A stretch of 48,323 nucleotides of DNA, from NCBI GenBank assembly GCA_020353515.1, contig CP070695.1:1029161-1077483 (forward strand), read 5' to 3'. The translations under genes were made by a program, and so were the position numbers. This DNA comes from Candidatus Heimdallarchaeota archaeon. GTDB taxonomy: Archaea > Asgardarchaeota > Heimdallarchaeia > Hodarchaeales > Hodarchaeaceae. Of the stretch, positions 1 through 7,898 are shown one piece after another. The notes below the pieces were generated by a model. It ran no database searches. It had not been told where the DNA came from and worked only from the letters and a program-made list of their open reading frames with translations. Numbering within the stretch: position 1 is the first letter of the stretch; each line of letters begins with the position of its first letter.

Positions 1-474
1 TGTATTATTGAAGTAACCACCATAATCAGAATCTCCTGCTACCCATAAAAGACGGGCTCCATCACCAGTAAACCAATTATTAATAATATTCAGTTCTGAA
101 GCGGAATAAGATATAGTAGAGTATGGAATCAATAAGACATTCGTGTCCGTAGGGATCGAAAATCCTCCCTCTATCATATGGAATGTTGATCCAGCTGTGG
201 TAAGATTTCCTTCTAGATTTGTCATATAGAGTCCAATAGCGGGAGTATGACTATTATCATATGCTACAACAAGGTTTGATGGGAGATTCGATTGAGCGAT
301 TGAAGAAACGATGGATGAAAATGTTTGATTGTCTATTTGTATGTCTGGTGTTTGTTGGTGCTTTAGTATCATATCCCCGTTATTCAACCCAAACAAGAAA
401 CAAATTATCATTATTATTGAGAAGATTCTTTTCCATTCCAATATTTCCGCCTCAAATATTTTAATGAACTTCAT
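1..474 (-). CDS. Secreted or membrane-anchored protein of unknown function, N-terminal part
   Basis: An open frame runs from an ATG at 474 down to the window edge without a stop (158 codons), so the C-terminus is missing. Residues about 15-31 are hydrophobic (RIFSIIMIICFLFGLNN) and look like a signal peptide or anchor, similar in style to the start of the large beta-helix protein at 7.9-11.3 kb. The rest reads as an extracellular globular protein with N-glycosylation-like NxS/T sites and a beta-strand segment ARLLWVAGDSDYGGYF. That segment resembles the core of Rossmann/GATase-like periplasmic modules in archaeal surface proteins, but this is only a resemblance. The function is not recognised. 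It lies downstream of the PadR/HAAS genes on the same strand with a 258-base gap, so it probably has its own promoter. Confidence 0.6.
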   Translation of the reverse strand, partial: MKFIKIFEAEILEWKRIFSIIMIICFLFGLNNGDMILKHQQTPDIQIDNQTFSSIVSSIAQSNLPSNLVVAYDNSHTPAIGLYMTNLEGNLTTAGSTFHMIEGGFSIPTDTNVLLIPYSTISYSASELNIINNWFTGDGARLLWVAGDSDYGGYFNNT

Positions 475-732
475 AAGCCCGTTCAGTAATATCTCAGCTG
501 ATTTTACTTCTTTTTACTATTCAAAAATATCGAGGTATCTTGATAATCATAAAAACTCATATAGTTTTCTAATCAAAAAAATGGTTAATTTTTCTATCTC
601 GCCTTCGAGAGTTTTTCAGGTTTCAGATTGGTGTTAGCCAATCCCTAAAAAAAGTTAAATTTATGTATTTTAGCCTTAGAAGAAAGAAAAATGTATGGAA
701 TGGATATAAAATAGTAGAAAGAATCCCAGTAA

Positions 733-2862
733 TCAGGAGGTTTTGGGTGACTTAACCAGATCGGATTTTGTCCCTTCACTATCTGAAACTGGGAATTCTT
801 GTTGAGGAGTTTGAGGAAGCAATCGCTTCCTTTCAGAACGAACCTTCCACGCTGTGATTTCGCTGAAAAACATAAAACCAAAGGCAATCAAAAGCTGAAG
901 TTGAGTATAAATGACATCATACCACATATGAGCCATTAATGCAATAATAACCACTCCTAAGAGGATCCTTGTCAGATTTCGATACACTCTCAAAATAAGG
1001 CCTTCAGGTTTCCTAGTCGTAAGACCATACCATTGGACAATTACAATAAAAAACAGTTGAAGACCTATAAGAAGAAGAGTATGCCACCTGTTAAGTGTCC
1101 AACCCCCCATAGTGATGGATGAATAATGAAACATCCAGGAGACCCAAAATCCTTTAAATTCAAAAATTGGTATTTGATACACTCCTACATAGTAATAACT
1201 CGTCATTATGACCAAAAACGCAAGAATCATTTCATAAAATGAGATGAAAAGCATCCAGATAGTCAGAAACAAGGCTTTAATAAGAATTCCAGTTCCCTCA
1301 AGTACTCTTGAAAAAGCTGATGGTTTTCTCTCTTGTTGAAATTCCATCTTTTCTACCTTTTTTGGAGTAGCTTCAATCTCTTCTTCTTGTTGGTGAAGTG
1401 ATTCCTGGGACGGAGAAACAATAGTTCCCGTTTTGGCTGATGGAGTTTGTTCTTCTGGAACCGAAGAGATTGGAAAATAGTTACTTTTTTGATTCTCAGA
1501 AATTGGACTCCCAAAGCTAATTAAGGCCTTACTGAGCCATAATCGAAATGATTTACCACCATATGTATTTAAAAGAATTTCAGATGCAATTATTGCACCA
1601 ATAATAATTAAGCTACCTAAGAAAAAACCTGTAGGATCAATCTGGTTAACGTAAGCAAGAATAAGAATTGTTTTGAAAGCTAATAATCTAACCAACCATG
1701 AAATAATTTCAGAGTCGTCAGTGGCTGATTTTGGATCTTCAAAAGTAGATGTTGTTCTAGAATATCTTAAAACTACTAATGTTCCTATAATTATTACTAG
1801 AGACAGAAAAGTAAAGAGATATGCACCACCATAAATGACAGCTGCAGTGTTCCATGGAAACACAAAAGTAAATACAAGCATACCAGCCAAAATCGCTACA
1901 AATCCTTTCTCTTGGTTAGTAGCGGTATCACTAAATTTGATCCAAGATGAAGGGATTAAATCTTTGATTTTACTCTCCTGAGGATTGGCTAAAAATGATC
2001 CAAGAGAAACTAGCCAGGGTCCAAGTTTTTCCACCCATAACTCAGATTTCAACTGACGCTCTACAAAACATGCCAAAAATAACCATATTGGTACAAGGAA
2101 TAAATAACTCAAGTGTAACAAGATAGAGGATTTGAAAAATAATAAGAGAAAAGTCACCCTAGAAGTCCAAACTAAAACAGTGTCATCTAGGCTTCTATCC
2201 ATCTTATTTTCTCTACTTAACTTAGCTTTCCATTTATTAACCAGAATTCCTTCCCACAGGACAAAAATAATAGCCCAAAATGTTACAATAAAACAAAAAT
2301 TAAGCGAGGATATATAGTAGTCGTATGAACCAAACCACCAGTCAGGGGGAATTCCAGTATAACCAGCAATAAAAAGAGCAATATTAACCCATATAATGAA
2401 AACGAGAAAGAGAATACGATAGAGAGAGAACCATCTAGACCCTTGACTGTAATAGTAAGAAATATCTCTAAAATCCCTCATTTTTTGTCTCTTAGGAATG
2501 TACACTTGAGTTTGGGATTCTGTTTCCCCAGCATTCTGCTTTACTGCAGATGGCTTGGGTGAAGGAGTACCTTTAGGTGTAAATGGTTGGGGCTGATCCT
2601 CACGATCCAGCTCTAAATATTGTTCACATATTTCGCTAGGCGACCCACATTCCTCAATTGCTTTTATGACATCGCTGTACTGGACTCGATCCCCAATTGC
2701 TAACTCCCCACTCCGAAGATAAACGAAGTCATTAATTTCATTCAACAACGAGTCAATTTCATTCGGATGCAATCGAGTATGCTGCCGAAGATACTCTTCA
2801 ATCCCATCAACATATGTTCGAATTAGGTGCCTGGCATCAACATCAAATGATTTCACATTCAT
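733..2862 (-). CDS. Polytopic membrane protein with N-terminal HAAS (DUF1700-like) domain
   Basis: About 709 aa. Residues 10-95 form a small helical domain of the HAAS/DUF1700 type (VDGIEEYLRQH, then EIDSLLNEINDFVYL and IKAIEECGSPSEICEQYLE). In known families this domain is the cytoplasmic partner encoded next to PadR repressors. A charged, proline-rich linker (about 96-135) precedes some 13-14 hydrophobic segments, broken by a second polar linker near residues 465-520. The C-terminus is cytoplasmic-looking and charged. The ATG at 2862 overlaps the TGA of the PadR gene by four bases, so the two are translationally coupled and very likely co-regulated. What the transmembrane part does (transport, sensing or envelope work) cannot be read from the sequence. 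HAAS domain fairly sure, function unknown. Confidence 0.75.
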   Translation of the reverse strand: MNVKSFDVDARHLIRTYVDGIEEYLRQHTRLHPNEIDSLLNEINDFVYLRSGELAIGDRVQYSDVIKAIEECGSPSEICEQYLELDREDQPQPFTPKGTPSPKPSAVKQNAGETESQTQVYIPKRQKMRDFRDISYYYSQGSRWFSLYRILFLVFIIWVNIALFIAGYTGIPPDWWFGSYDYYISSLNFCFIVTFWAIIFVLWEGILVNKWKAKLSRENKMDRSLDDTVLVWTSRVTFLLLFFKSSILLHLSYLFLVPIWLFLACFVERQLKSELWVEKLGPWLVSLGSFLANPQESKIKDLIPSSWIKFSDTATNQEKGFVAILAGMLVFTFVFPWNTAAVIYGGAYLFTFLSLVIIIGTLVVLRYSRTTSTFEDPKSATDDSEIISWLVRLLAFKTILILAYVNQIDPTGFFLGSLIIIGAIIASEILLNTYGGKSFRLWLSKALISFGSPISENQKSNYFPISSVPEEQTPSAKTGTIVSPSQESLHQQEEEIEATPKKVEKMEFQQERKPSAFSRVLEGTGILIKALFLTIWMLFISFYEMILAFLVIMTSYYYVGVYQIPIFEFKGFWVSWMFHYSSITMGGWTLNRWHTLLLIGLQLFFIVIVQWYGLTTRKPEGLILRVYRNLTRILLGVVIIALMAHMWYDVIYTQLQLLIAFGFMFFSEITAWKVRSERKRLLPQTPQQEFPVSDSEGTKSDLVKSPKTS

Positions 2863-3272
2863 CTCCTCTTTTGGTTATTTATCTCCTGATACCATCTTTT
2901 TATAAAATCATGATAAGAAAAATAGGTGCCAATCATCTCTTCGATCATTACTTCTCCAATCTCAGTGATTGTGTAGATCTTCCTAGGTACCCCAGGGGAA
3001 TTTATATCATCTGCAGTATGTGATGTGATCATTCCATCGTCTTCCATTCTTTTCAACAATGGGTAAATTGTTCCTGCTTTCAATTCAATTCCAATACCAG
3101 TTTCTCGTATTAATTTTATGAGTCCATAGCCATGTGCATCTTGCGTTCGAAGACGAATCAGCATAAGGATCATTAATTGAAGCAAACCACGACGAATGTC
3201 GCGTTCCCAATGTTTAACTATGGTTGATTTCTTCCGTGGTTCCGTTGTATCCCTACGCTTGTCCGTACTCAT
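2859..3272 (-). CDS. PadR family transcriptional regulator
   Basis: 137 aa, the usual length of small PadR repressors. A winged helix covers residues about 28-105: RRGLLQLMILMLIRLRTQDAHGYGLIKLI is followed by the typical wing-region motif GTIYPLLKRMEDDGMI and a C-terminal helix EVMIEEMIGTYFSYHDF for dimerisation. The first 25 residues are basic. Its TGA overlaps the ATG of the HAAS membrane protein (ATGA), the classical PadR-HAAS arrangement in which the repressor controls its own operon and the membrane protein. A palindrome and a TATA-like box lie just upstream, fitting autoregulation. PadR assignment is secure, the inducing signal unknown. Confidence 0.9.
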   Translation of the reverse strand: MSTDKRRDTTEPRKKSTIVKHWERDIRRGLLQLMILMLIRLRTQDAHGYGLIKLIRETGIGIELKAGTIYPLLKRMEDDGMITSHTADDINSPGVPRKIYTITEIGEVMIEEMIGTYFSYHDFIKRWYQEINNQKRR

Positions 3273-3321
3273 TGTGTTTCAATCCTAGACCGTCAATCGC
3301 TAGATTACAGCTTGATTTGTC

Positions 3322-3341
3322 GATTTATCTTGGAATAAATC
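3322..3341. promoter_or_regulatory. Palindrome upstream of padR, candidate operator
   Basis: GATTTAT (3322-3328) and ATAAATC (3335-3341) are perfect 7-base inverted repeats around a 6-base spacer. A second, outer pair CTTGATTT (3311-3318) / AAATCAAG (3337-3344) shares the right arm. The palindrome begins 50 bases upstream of the PadR ATG and sits about where transcription from the TATA-like box at 3352-3359 would begin, the position expected for an autorepressor site. Binding by this PadR is inferred. Confidence 0.4.
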
Positions 3342-3351
3342 AAGTGGGGAA

Positions 3352-3359
3352 GATATATG
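3352..3359 (-). promoter_or_regulatory. TATA-like box for the padR-HAAS operon
   Basis: Read on the minus strand the sequence is CATATATC. A start about 26 bases downstream would fall inside the palindrome at 3322-3341 and give a leader of roughly 55 bases. Position and composition fit an archaeal TATA element, but no other evidence supports it. Confidence 0.35.
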
Positions 3360-3401
3360 CGCACCTATTTATATCGCGTGCCAACATATATAGCGCACCT
3401 A
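3353..3401. repeat. Direct repeat ATATAT(A)GCGCACCTA, two copies
   Basis: Copy 1 is 3353-3367 and copy 2 is 3386-3401; they differ by one inserted A and are 33 bases apart, about three helical turns. Such spacing on one DNA face suits a cooperative DNA-binding protein. The copies lie in the 510-base gene-free stretch between padR and the PepSY-repeat gene, and could serve either. Confidence 0.4.
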
Positions 3402-3603
3402 ACTGCCTTTTTATAGCTAACTATTGGTACTCTAAAAATCCAAGTGGAACCGAGAAGGCATCAAAAATCGAAAAATGGATCATGCTGTCAGAACAAAAAT
3501 AGATTATTGATTCGCGTTTTGTTGATGATGCAAAGAGATGTCTAAAATGGTAAAAAGTTTTTACTAATGCCTTGTAAATCCCACGTGAGATAATATTTCA
3601 CCT

Positions 3604-3659
3604 AGTTGTTGTGGAAAGCAACTATAATTTCTTAAGTTGTTGCGGTCATTAATCAACTT
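3604..3659. repeat. AGTTGTTG(T/C)GG direct repeats and a short inverted repeat
   Basis: AGTTGTTGTGG (3604-3614) recurs as AGTTGTTGCGG (3635-3645), and the core AGTTGCG appears a third time at 3681-3687. AAGTTG (3634-3639) pairs with CAACTT (3654-3659). The cluster ends about 100 bases before the start of the PepSY-repeat protein and may be its control region. The rest of 3273-3782 shows no gene that I can support. Confidence 0.35.
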
Positions 3660-3782
3660 GTTCTAGGAAATCGATCAAGTAGTTGCGTTATTTTGCAAGG
3701 AATACCTTAACTGCTGTTTCAGTCAACAGTTATTACAGAAACAATTCAACAAGAATCGCAAAAAATAATAAAAAAGGATTGT

Positions 3783-5462
3783 GTGGAAAACATGAATGTT
3801 CCGATACAAAGAAAAATGCTGTTATTGACAGGAATGATTTTTCTTGGTTTATTTTCAACAGCATACTTAGTGAATTCATTTACTGGAAATTTATTCCTTC
3901 CAGAAGCTGAAATTAATTTTGATGGTGATGAAAACGCTGAAGCAGCAGCTAAAGAGATGGATCCTGAAAATGGTTATAAGATCCCAGGGTTTTATGATGA
4001 AGAATTTGAATATAAAGAAGCAACGATGACGGAAGAGGAAGTTCTTGCCATCGCAGAAGCTCTGGAAGAAGTCCAAGAATTCAGAGCTGATCATGACAAT
4101 GTCTCTGTTTGGGCTTGGTATGATGGGTATGATTATTGGTATGTAGACTATTTTGTTAATTACTGGGATAAGTACTATATTGAGGATAACGTTGTAAGTA
4201 CTGGTGAGATTGCCTATGAGGCTGAACCAGTGACTGATTATTCTTATTATCCCGAATGGAATTATCTTACAGTAATAATTCAAGACTCAACAGGCAACGT
4301 TTTTGAAATCATTCAACCTGTGGAACCCTCCTTAACCGAAGAGGAAGTATACGATATTGCGGTAAATTCTGAAGAAGGTATTGCTTTTCTTGAGGATTAT
4401 CCAGATGCAGAAGTTTATATCTGGTTTGATTCTTTTCAATATTGGTACGTGGAATTCTATCCACTTTACGAAGAACTTGAATATAAGGATACAGGGCTTA
4501 CCGATCCTGATGAAGCTGGATATGGGTATTTTTGGGATTATTTATCTCTGGTGGTTGATGATCTCACAGGAGAGATTGTCGAAGTATATCGACCAGTTGA
4601 ACCTTCTTTAACAGAGGAAGAAGTACTTGAGATCGCCTTCAGTATCCCTGAAATTCAAGAATTAGCAGAAGAATATAATGATCTTGAAGCCTGGGCCTAC
4701 TTCGATGGCTTTGAATATTGGTATGTTGACATTTACTCCTATGAACACTGGGAAGTCTGGGCTTATGTTACTATTGACGATTCTACCGCAGAAGTTATTG
4801 ATTTTTATGTTCCGAAATTACCCGACATGACCAAAGACGCGATTATCGCCATTGCAATGGAGGTTTCAGATGTTCAGAATTTTCTGAACAAATATGATAA
4901 TTCTTCTATTGATGCCTACTTCTACAGCAGTTGGTTTTACGATGAAACTTTTGATGAATCCGGGGAAAAAGTATCTGAATCTGAACCTGGTTATACAGGG
5001 GAAACCGCAGCTTATTGGTATGTCTATGTCTATTCTGGAATTTACCTAGATGCTTGGGGTTACCTACTAATCAGTGATGACACTGGGGAAATCTTTGAGT
5101 CTGAATTTATCATGCCTGAATTACCAACAATAACCTACGATGAAGCTATCACCATTACTCAAGGCCATGAATTAACCATTGCCTTTCTTGAAGATCATTC
5201 TGATGATTACGGAATGTACGCCTATCATTTCAGTGATTACTATTATGATTATGACGAAAAAGGGGATTATGGTTATAGTGGTGAAGGTAGTGGTGTCTGG
5301 TACATTGTGTACTACAGCCCTACAGAGTATGATTGGTGGTATTTAGAGGGGAGTAAAGAATCACCATCTTACACTGAAGTCGGGTTCAGGATTGACAGTG
5401 AAACAGGGGAAATCCTAGACACATGGAATTATGATTGGGAAGAAGAAATTGTTCCCCCCTAA
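3783..5462 (+). CDS. Surface-anchored protein with five tandem PepSY-like repeats, rich in Tyr/Trp/Asp/Glu
   Basis: About 559 aa. An N-terminal hydrophobic segment (KMLLLTGMIFLGLFSTAYLV) acts as signal or anchor. The rest is strongly acidic and built from five repeats of 80-110 aa. Each opens with a helix such as LTEEEVLEIA, continues with a strand that often ends in YWYV, and closes with a strand such as DDSTAEVIDFY followed by P-x-L/E-P. The first three begin TEEEV; the last two diverge. This is the outline of PepSY domains (helix, strand, substrate-like DxxTGEV turn), which in known proteins inhibit or regulate extracellular proteases or sense the envelope. Start choice: GTG 3783 has AGGA four bases upstream; ATG 3792 is the alternative. 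No catalytic motif is seen. The PepSY link is by pattern only. Confidence 0.7.
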   Translation: MENMNVPIQRKMLLLTGMIFLGLFSTAYLVNSFTGNLFLPEAEINFDGDENAEAAAKEMDPENGYKIPGFYDEEFEYKEATMTEEEVLAIAEALEEVQEFRADHDNVSVWAWYDGYDYWYVDYFVNYWDKYYIEDNVVSTGEIAYEAEPVTDYSYYPEWNYLTVIIQDSTGNVFEIIQPVEPSLTEEEVYDIAVNSEEGIAFLEDYPDAEVYIWFDSFQYWYVEFYPLYEELEYKDTGLTDPDEAGYGYFWDYLSLVVDDLTGEIVEVYRPVEPSLTEEEVLEIAFSIPEIQELAEEYNDLEAWAYFDGFEYWYVDIYSYEHWEVWAYVTIDDSTAEVIDFYVPKLPDMTKDAIIAIAMEVSDVQNFLNKYDNSSIDAYFYSSWFYDETFDESGEKVSESEPGYTGETAAYWYVYVYSGIYLDAWGYLLISDDTGEIFESEFIMPELPTITYDEAITITQGHELTIAFLEDHSDDYGMYAYHFSDYYYDYDEKGDYGYSGEGSGVWYIVYYSPTEYDWWYLEGSKESPSYTEVGFRIDSETGEILDTWNYDWEEEIVPP

Positions 5463-5480
5463 ACCTAAACAGATTCTATC

Positions 5481-5501
5481 TTTTTTTCTCTTTCTCTTTT
5501 T
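5481..5501 (+). terminator. T-rich terminator after the PepSY-repeat gene
   Basis: A run of 21 bases that is almost all T with a few C, beginning 18 bases after the stop codon. It is followed by a short TATGA/TCATA hairpin (5501-5515). Oligo-T tracts on the non-template strand terminate archaeal RNA polymerase. Confidence 0.5.
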
Positions 5502-5648
5502 ATGATATTGTCATAAGATCCATACTCCAGTTTTGCGACATTTATTCTTATGGTAAAGATTTAATTCTCCGTTAATGAAAAAAAATCATCTTTCTTCCTG
5601 GGAGAGAAAACGAAAGCTTAATAATATGATTACTTCAGTTATTTCCAT

Positions 5649-5662
5649 GGTGACATATCCTG
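5649..5662 (+). promoter_or_regulatory. Shine-Dalgarno GGTGA placed for a CTG start
   Basis: GGTGA (5649-5653) is followed by six bases and CTG (5660-5662). An in-frame TGA at 5651 excludes any start further upstream, and no ATG/GTG/TTG occurs before the signal peptide in this frame. An ATG at 5647 is in another frame and ends after 19 codons. Confidence 0.55.
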
Positions 5663-7009
5663 TACGAGAGATCTACTCTTATCATATTAACACTCTTAGC
5701 ATCTAGTCTATTTCTCCTCCAGCAGGGTATAGCCTCGAAGACGGACACCGAATTTGACATTGGAAATGTTACCTTAACATACACAATATTTGCAAACCAA
5801 TCATATAGATGTACTTTTTTTATCCAAGTTCTTGGAAATGCGGATACAGTCGAAGGGAATGTCCCAGGGGTACTTATTGCAACAGGTAATGTAACTAATG
5901 TTCTCCTTAGTTTTGAAGATAATGAAATCAACCCTCAGATTACCTCAATTAGTGGAAATACTCAAATTTCCTTTTCTATTCAATCCTCCCTTCAACCTAG
6001 AAGTGAATATGAGTTATCTGGATCTTATGCAGGCCTTACGTCGGAAGCTGAAGTTGCTTCTTTAGGATTGGATTGGGGGACACGAGCAAGTCTCCTACAA
6101 ACGTATGTCTACTTAGAACGAGGATTAGTTCTATTAGAAGTCGATCCAACACCTCAACGAATTTCAGTAGTCGCTGGAGGAAAATTACAACTCTCTTGGA
6201 ATGATGTAAATAAACAGAAATTCCTAGCAACAGTTGATTTCAGCTCTGAATCCACTACCAAGTTGATGACAGCTAATATCAATACTTGGACAATAACAAG
6301 CTCCAAACCTTTAGTTGTGACGATTCAATCGTTTATCAATTATGACCTTCATTGTTTTGTGGTTACTCCTTCATGGATTAGCGCAAATATGACCCAATTT
6401 ACTATCGATCCAACAGGTACGAGAGCAGTTTCTTTTACATTATCAGATACTCTTCCCCCTCGAGGTACAACAGGAACCATCCAAATTAACGCTCGTGAGA
6501 TACTCACGAAGATAGAAATCCCAGTAGAAATTCCTACAAGTTCTGGTTCTGATCCTTTTCTCACAAGTCTCATTGCTGCTATCATTGGATCCGCAATCTT
6601 TCTTGCATCAGTTCTTCTTTATCAAAACAGAGAGGTTATTGTTGAGAAAGTATCTGAGCTCAGAGCTTCCCTAAATAGACCTACTTCTCAACAGACACCC
6701 ATTAGTGATCCACTTCAAGAAACAGTGTTAGATTCACAGCAAATTATAGCATTCAAGGAAGCAACACTAGCAAAGCCTCCTTGGAGTGAAGTGAAAGAAA
6801 AATGGCAAAATTTCCTTAACGAGAATGAAATTAATGTCTTGAAACTTCTCTATGGAGGCTCAAAAAATCAACAAACGATAGCAGATGAATTAAGTCTCTC
6901 CAAATCTACAATGTCACGAATGTTAGCTCGACTCGAACAAAAAAGATTAATTCTTAGGAAAAAAGAAGGGATGAGTAACATAGTTACTATTAATTGGGAA
7001 ACCATATGA
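5660..7009 (+). CDS. Single-pass membrane protein with extracellular beta domains and a cytoplasmic winged-helix DNA-binding domain
   Basis: 449 aa if begun at CTG 5660. Residues about 5-25 (STLIILTLLASSLFLLQQG) are a signal peptide. Residues 26-295 are a strand-rich, Thr/Ser-rich region, probably two or three Ig/CARDB-like beta-sandwiches. One transmembrane helix follows (SLIAAIIGSAIFLASVLLY, about residues 310-330), then a cytoplasmic linker and, at the C-terminus, a MarR/IclR-like winged helix (INVLKLLYGGSKNQ, helix pair IADELSLSKSTMSRMLARLE, wing LILRKKEGMSNIVTIN). The layout predicts a one-protein receptor: outside ligand or envelope state sensed, DNA bound inside. Starting instead at the first TTG (6068) would lose the signal peptide and place the sensor on the wrong side. 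The start is unusual; a sequencing frameshift after the ATG at 5647 is the alternative. Confidence 0.75.
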   Translation: MYERSTLIILTLLASSLFLLQQGIASKTDTEFDIGNVTLTYTIFANQSYRCTFFIQVLGNADTVEGNVPGVLIATGNVTNVLLSFEDNEINPQITSISGNTQISFSIQSSLQPRSEYELSGSYAGLTSEAEVASLGLDWGTRASLLQTYVYLERGLVLLEVDPTPQRISVVAGGKLQLSWNDVNKQKFLATVDFSSESTTKLMTANINTWTITSSKPLVVTIQSFINYDLHCFVVTPSWISANMTQFTIDPTGTRAVSFTLSDTLPPRGTTGTIQINAREILTKIEIPVEIPTSSGSDPFLTSLIAAIIGSAIFLASVLLYQNREVIVEKVSELRASLNRPTSQQTPISDPLQETVLDSQQIIAFKEATLAKPPWSEVKEKWQNFLNENEINVLKLLYGGSKNQQTIADELSLSKSTMSRMLARLEQKRLILRKKEGMSNIVTINWETI

Positions 7010-7074
7010 GGAGTAAAGGAAAATTTAGCTCTTACTCTTAATCGCTGTATTGAAGAAGTTTAAGAGTATTACAG

Positions 7075-7860
7075 GTGTTCACTATTAACATCCATTTGTT
7101 AGTCAGTCGTGAGGACATTGCAGGAATGAATATCTCCCAGTTCATTCACTCTGATCTCCAAGAAAAGATCTCATTCACCGATGAGATTTCTATCTTTTCA
7201 GATCAGTCAATTGTAGAATTCATTCCTTCAACTGATGTAATAATTTTTCTATCTCGCCATTCAGCGCAAAGTTTACGGCCGAGTCTCACCGTTCATCCGA
7301 TTGGGAATTTTGGAACGGCTGAATTTGGTGGTAGGGATGATACCCTTGTAGAATGTCATTCTTTTCTTCTGAAAAGACTTTTATTGAATATCAAGGAGCT
7401 AAAGGCTTCAGGAGAATATAAATTACTCTTTGATTATGAAACCAGCCTCGAAGTTACTCACCATGGTCCTTTTTCTAAACCCCCAGTAGTTTTTATTGAA
7501 GTGGGATCCTCAGAACCTCAATGGAGTGATCTTGAAGCATGTCGTCTAATTGCTGATGCAGTAAATAAGACACAGTTTGATAATCTAGCTCACGATTGTG
7601 AATGGGTTTCAGTTATCGGCTTTGGAGGGAATCATTATACAACTAAATTTACTCGGTATATGCTTGAATCAGAGTTTGCATTTGGTCATATATGTGCTAA
7701 ATATGCCATTCCACAACTTACTCCAGAACTGATTCACCAAATGATCACATTAACTTCTCCACCTCCAGAACTAGTCCTGTTTGATAAAAAAGGGATGAAA
7801 CAAAAACAACAGATTAGGACATGGTTATCTGAATATGAAATAAAAGTTCAACAAATATGA
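7075..7860 (+). CDS. dtdA: D-aminoacyl-tRNA deacylase, archaeal DTD2 type
   Basis: 261 aa, close to the usual 270-280. DTD2 enzymes are zinc-dependent hydrolases that remove D-amino acids wrongly attached to tRNA, a chirality check found in archaea and plants. Family motifs are seen in order: FLSRHSAQS, HPIGNFGTAEFGG, THHGPF, IEVGSSEPQW and GFGGNHY, whose His and Glu residues line the metal/active site. Translation starts at GTG 7075; no ATG exists in front of the conserved N-terminus. It stands 65 bases after the membrane winged-helix gene on the same strand and may be read through from it, although no functional link is apparent. The downstream neighbour converges. Confidence 0.93.
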   Translation: MFTINIHLLVSREDIAGMNISQFIHSDLQEKISFTDEISIFSDQSIVEFIPSTDVIIFLSRHSAQSLRPSLTVHPIGNFGTAEFGGRDDTLVECHSFLLKRLLLNIKELKASGEYKLLFDYETSLEVTHHGPFSKPPVVFIEVGSSEPQWSDLEACRLIADAVNKTQFDNLAHDCEWVSVIGFGGNHYTTKFTRYMLESEFAFGHICAKYAIPQLTPELIHQMITLTSPPPELVLFDKKGMKQKQQIRTWLSEYEIKVQQI

Positions 7861-7898
7861 GAAGATAAAAAAGAAGAATGGAGGGATGAAAAGATCAC

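Noticed and set aside
5635..5931. 98-aa frame on the minus strand
   Set aside because: It is opposite the N-terminus of the membrane winged-helix protein, whose signal peptide and beta strands make far better sense.
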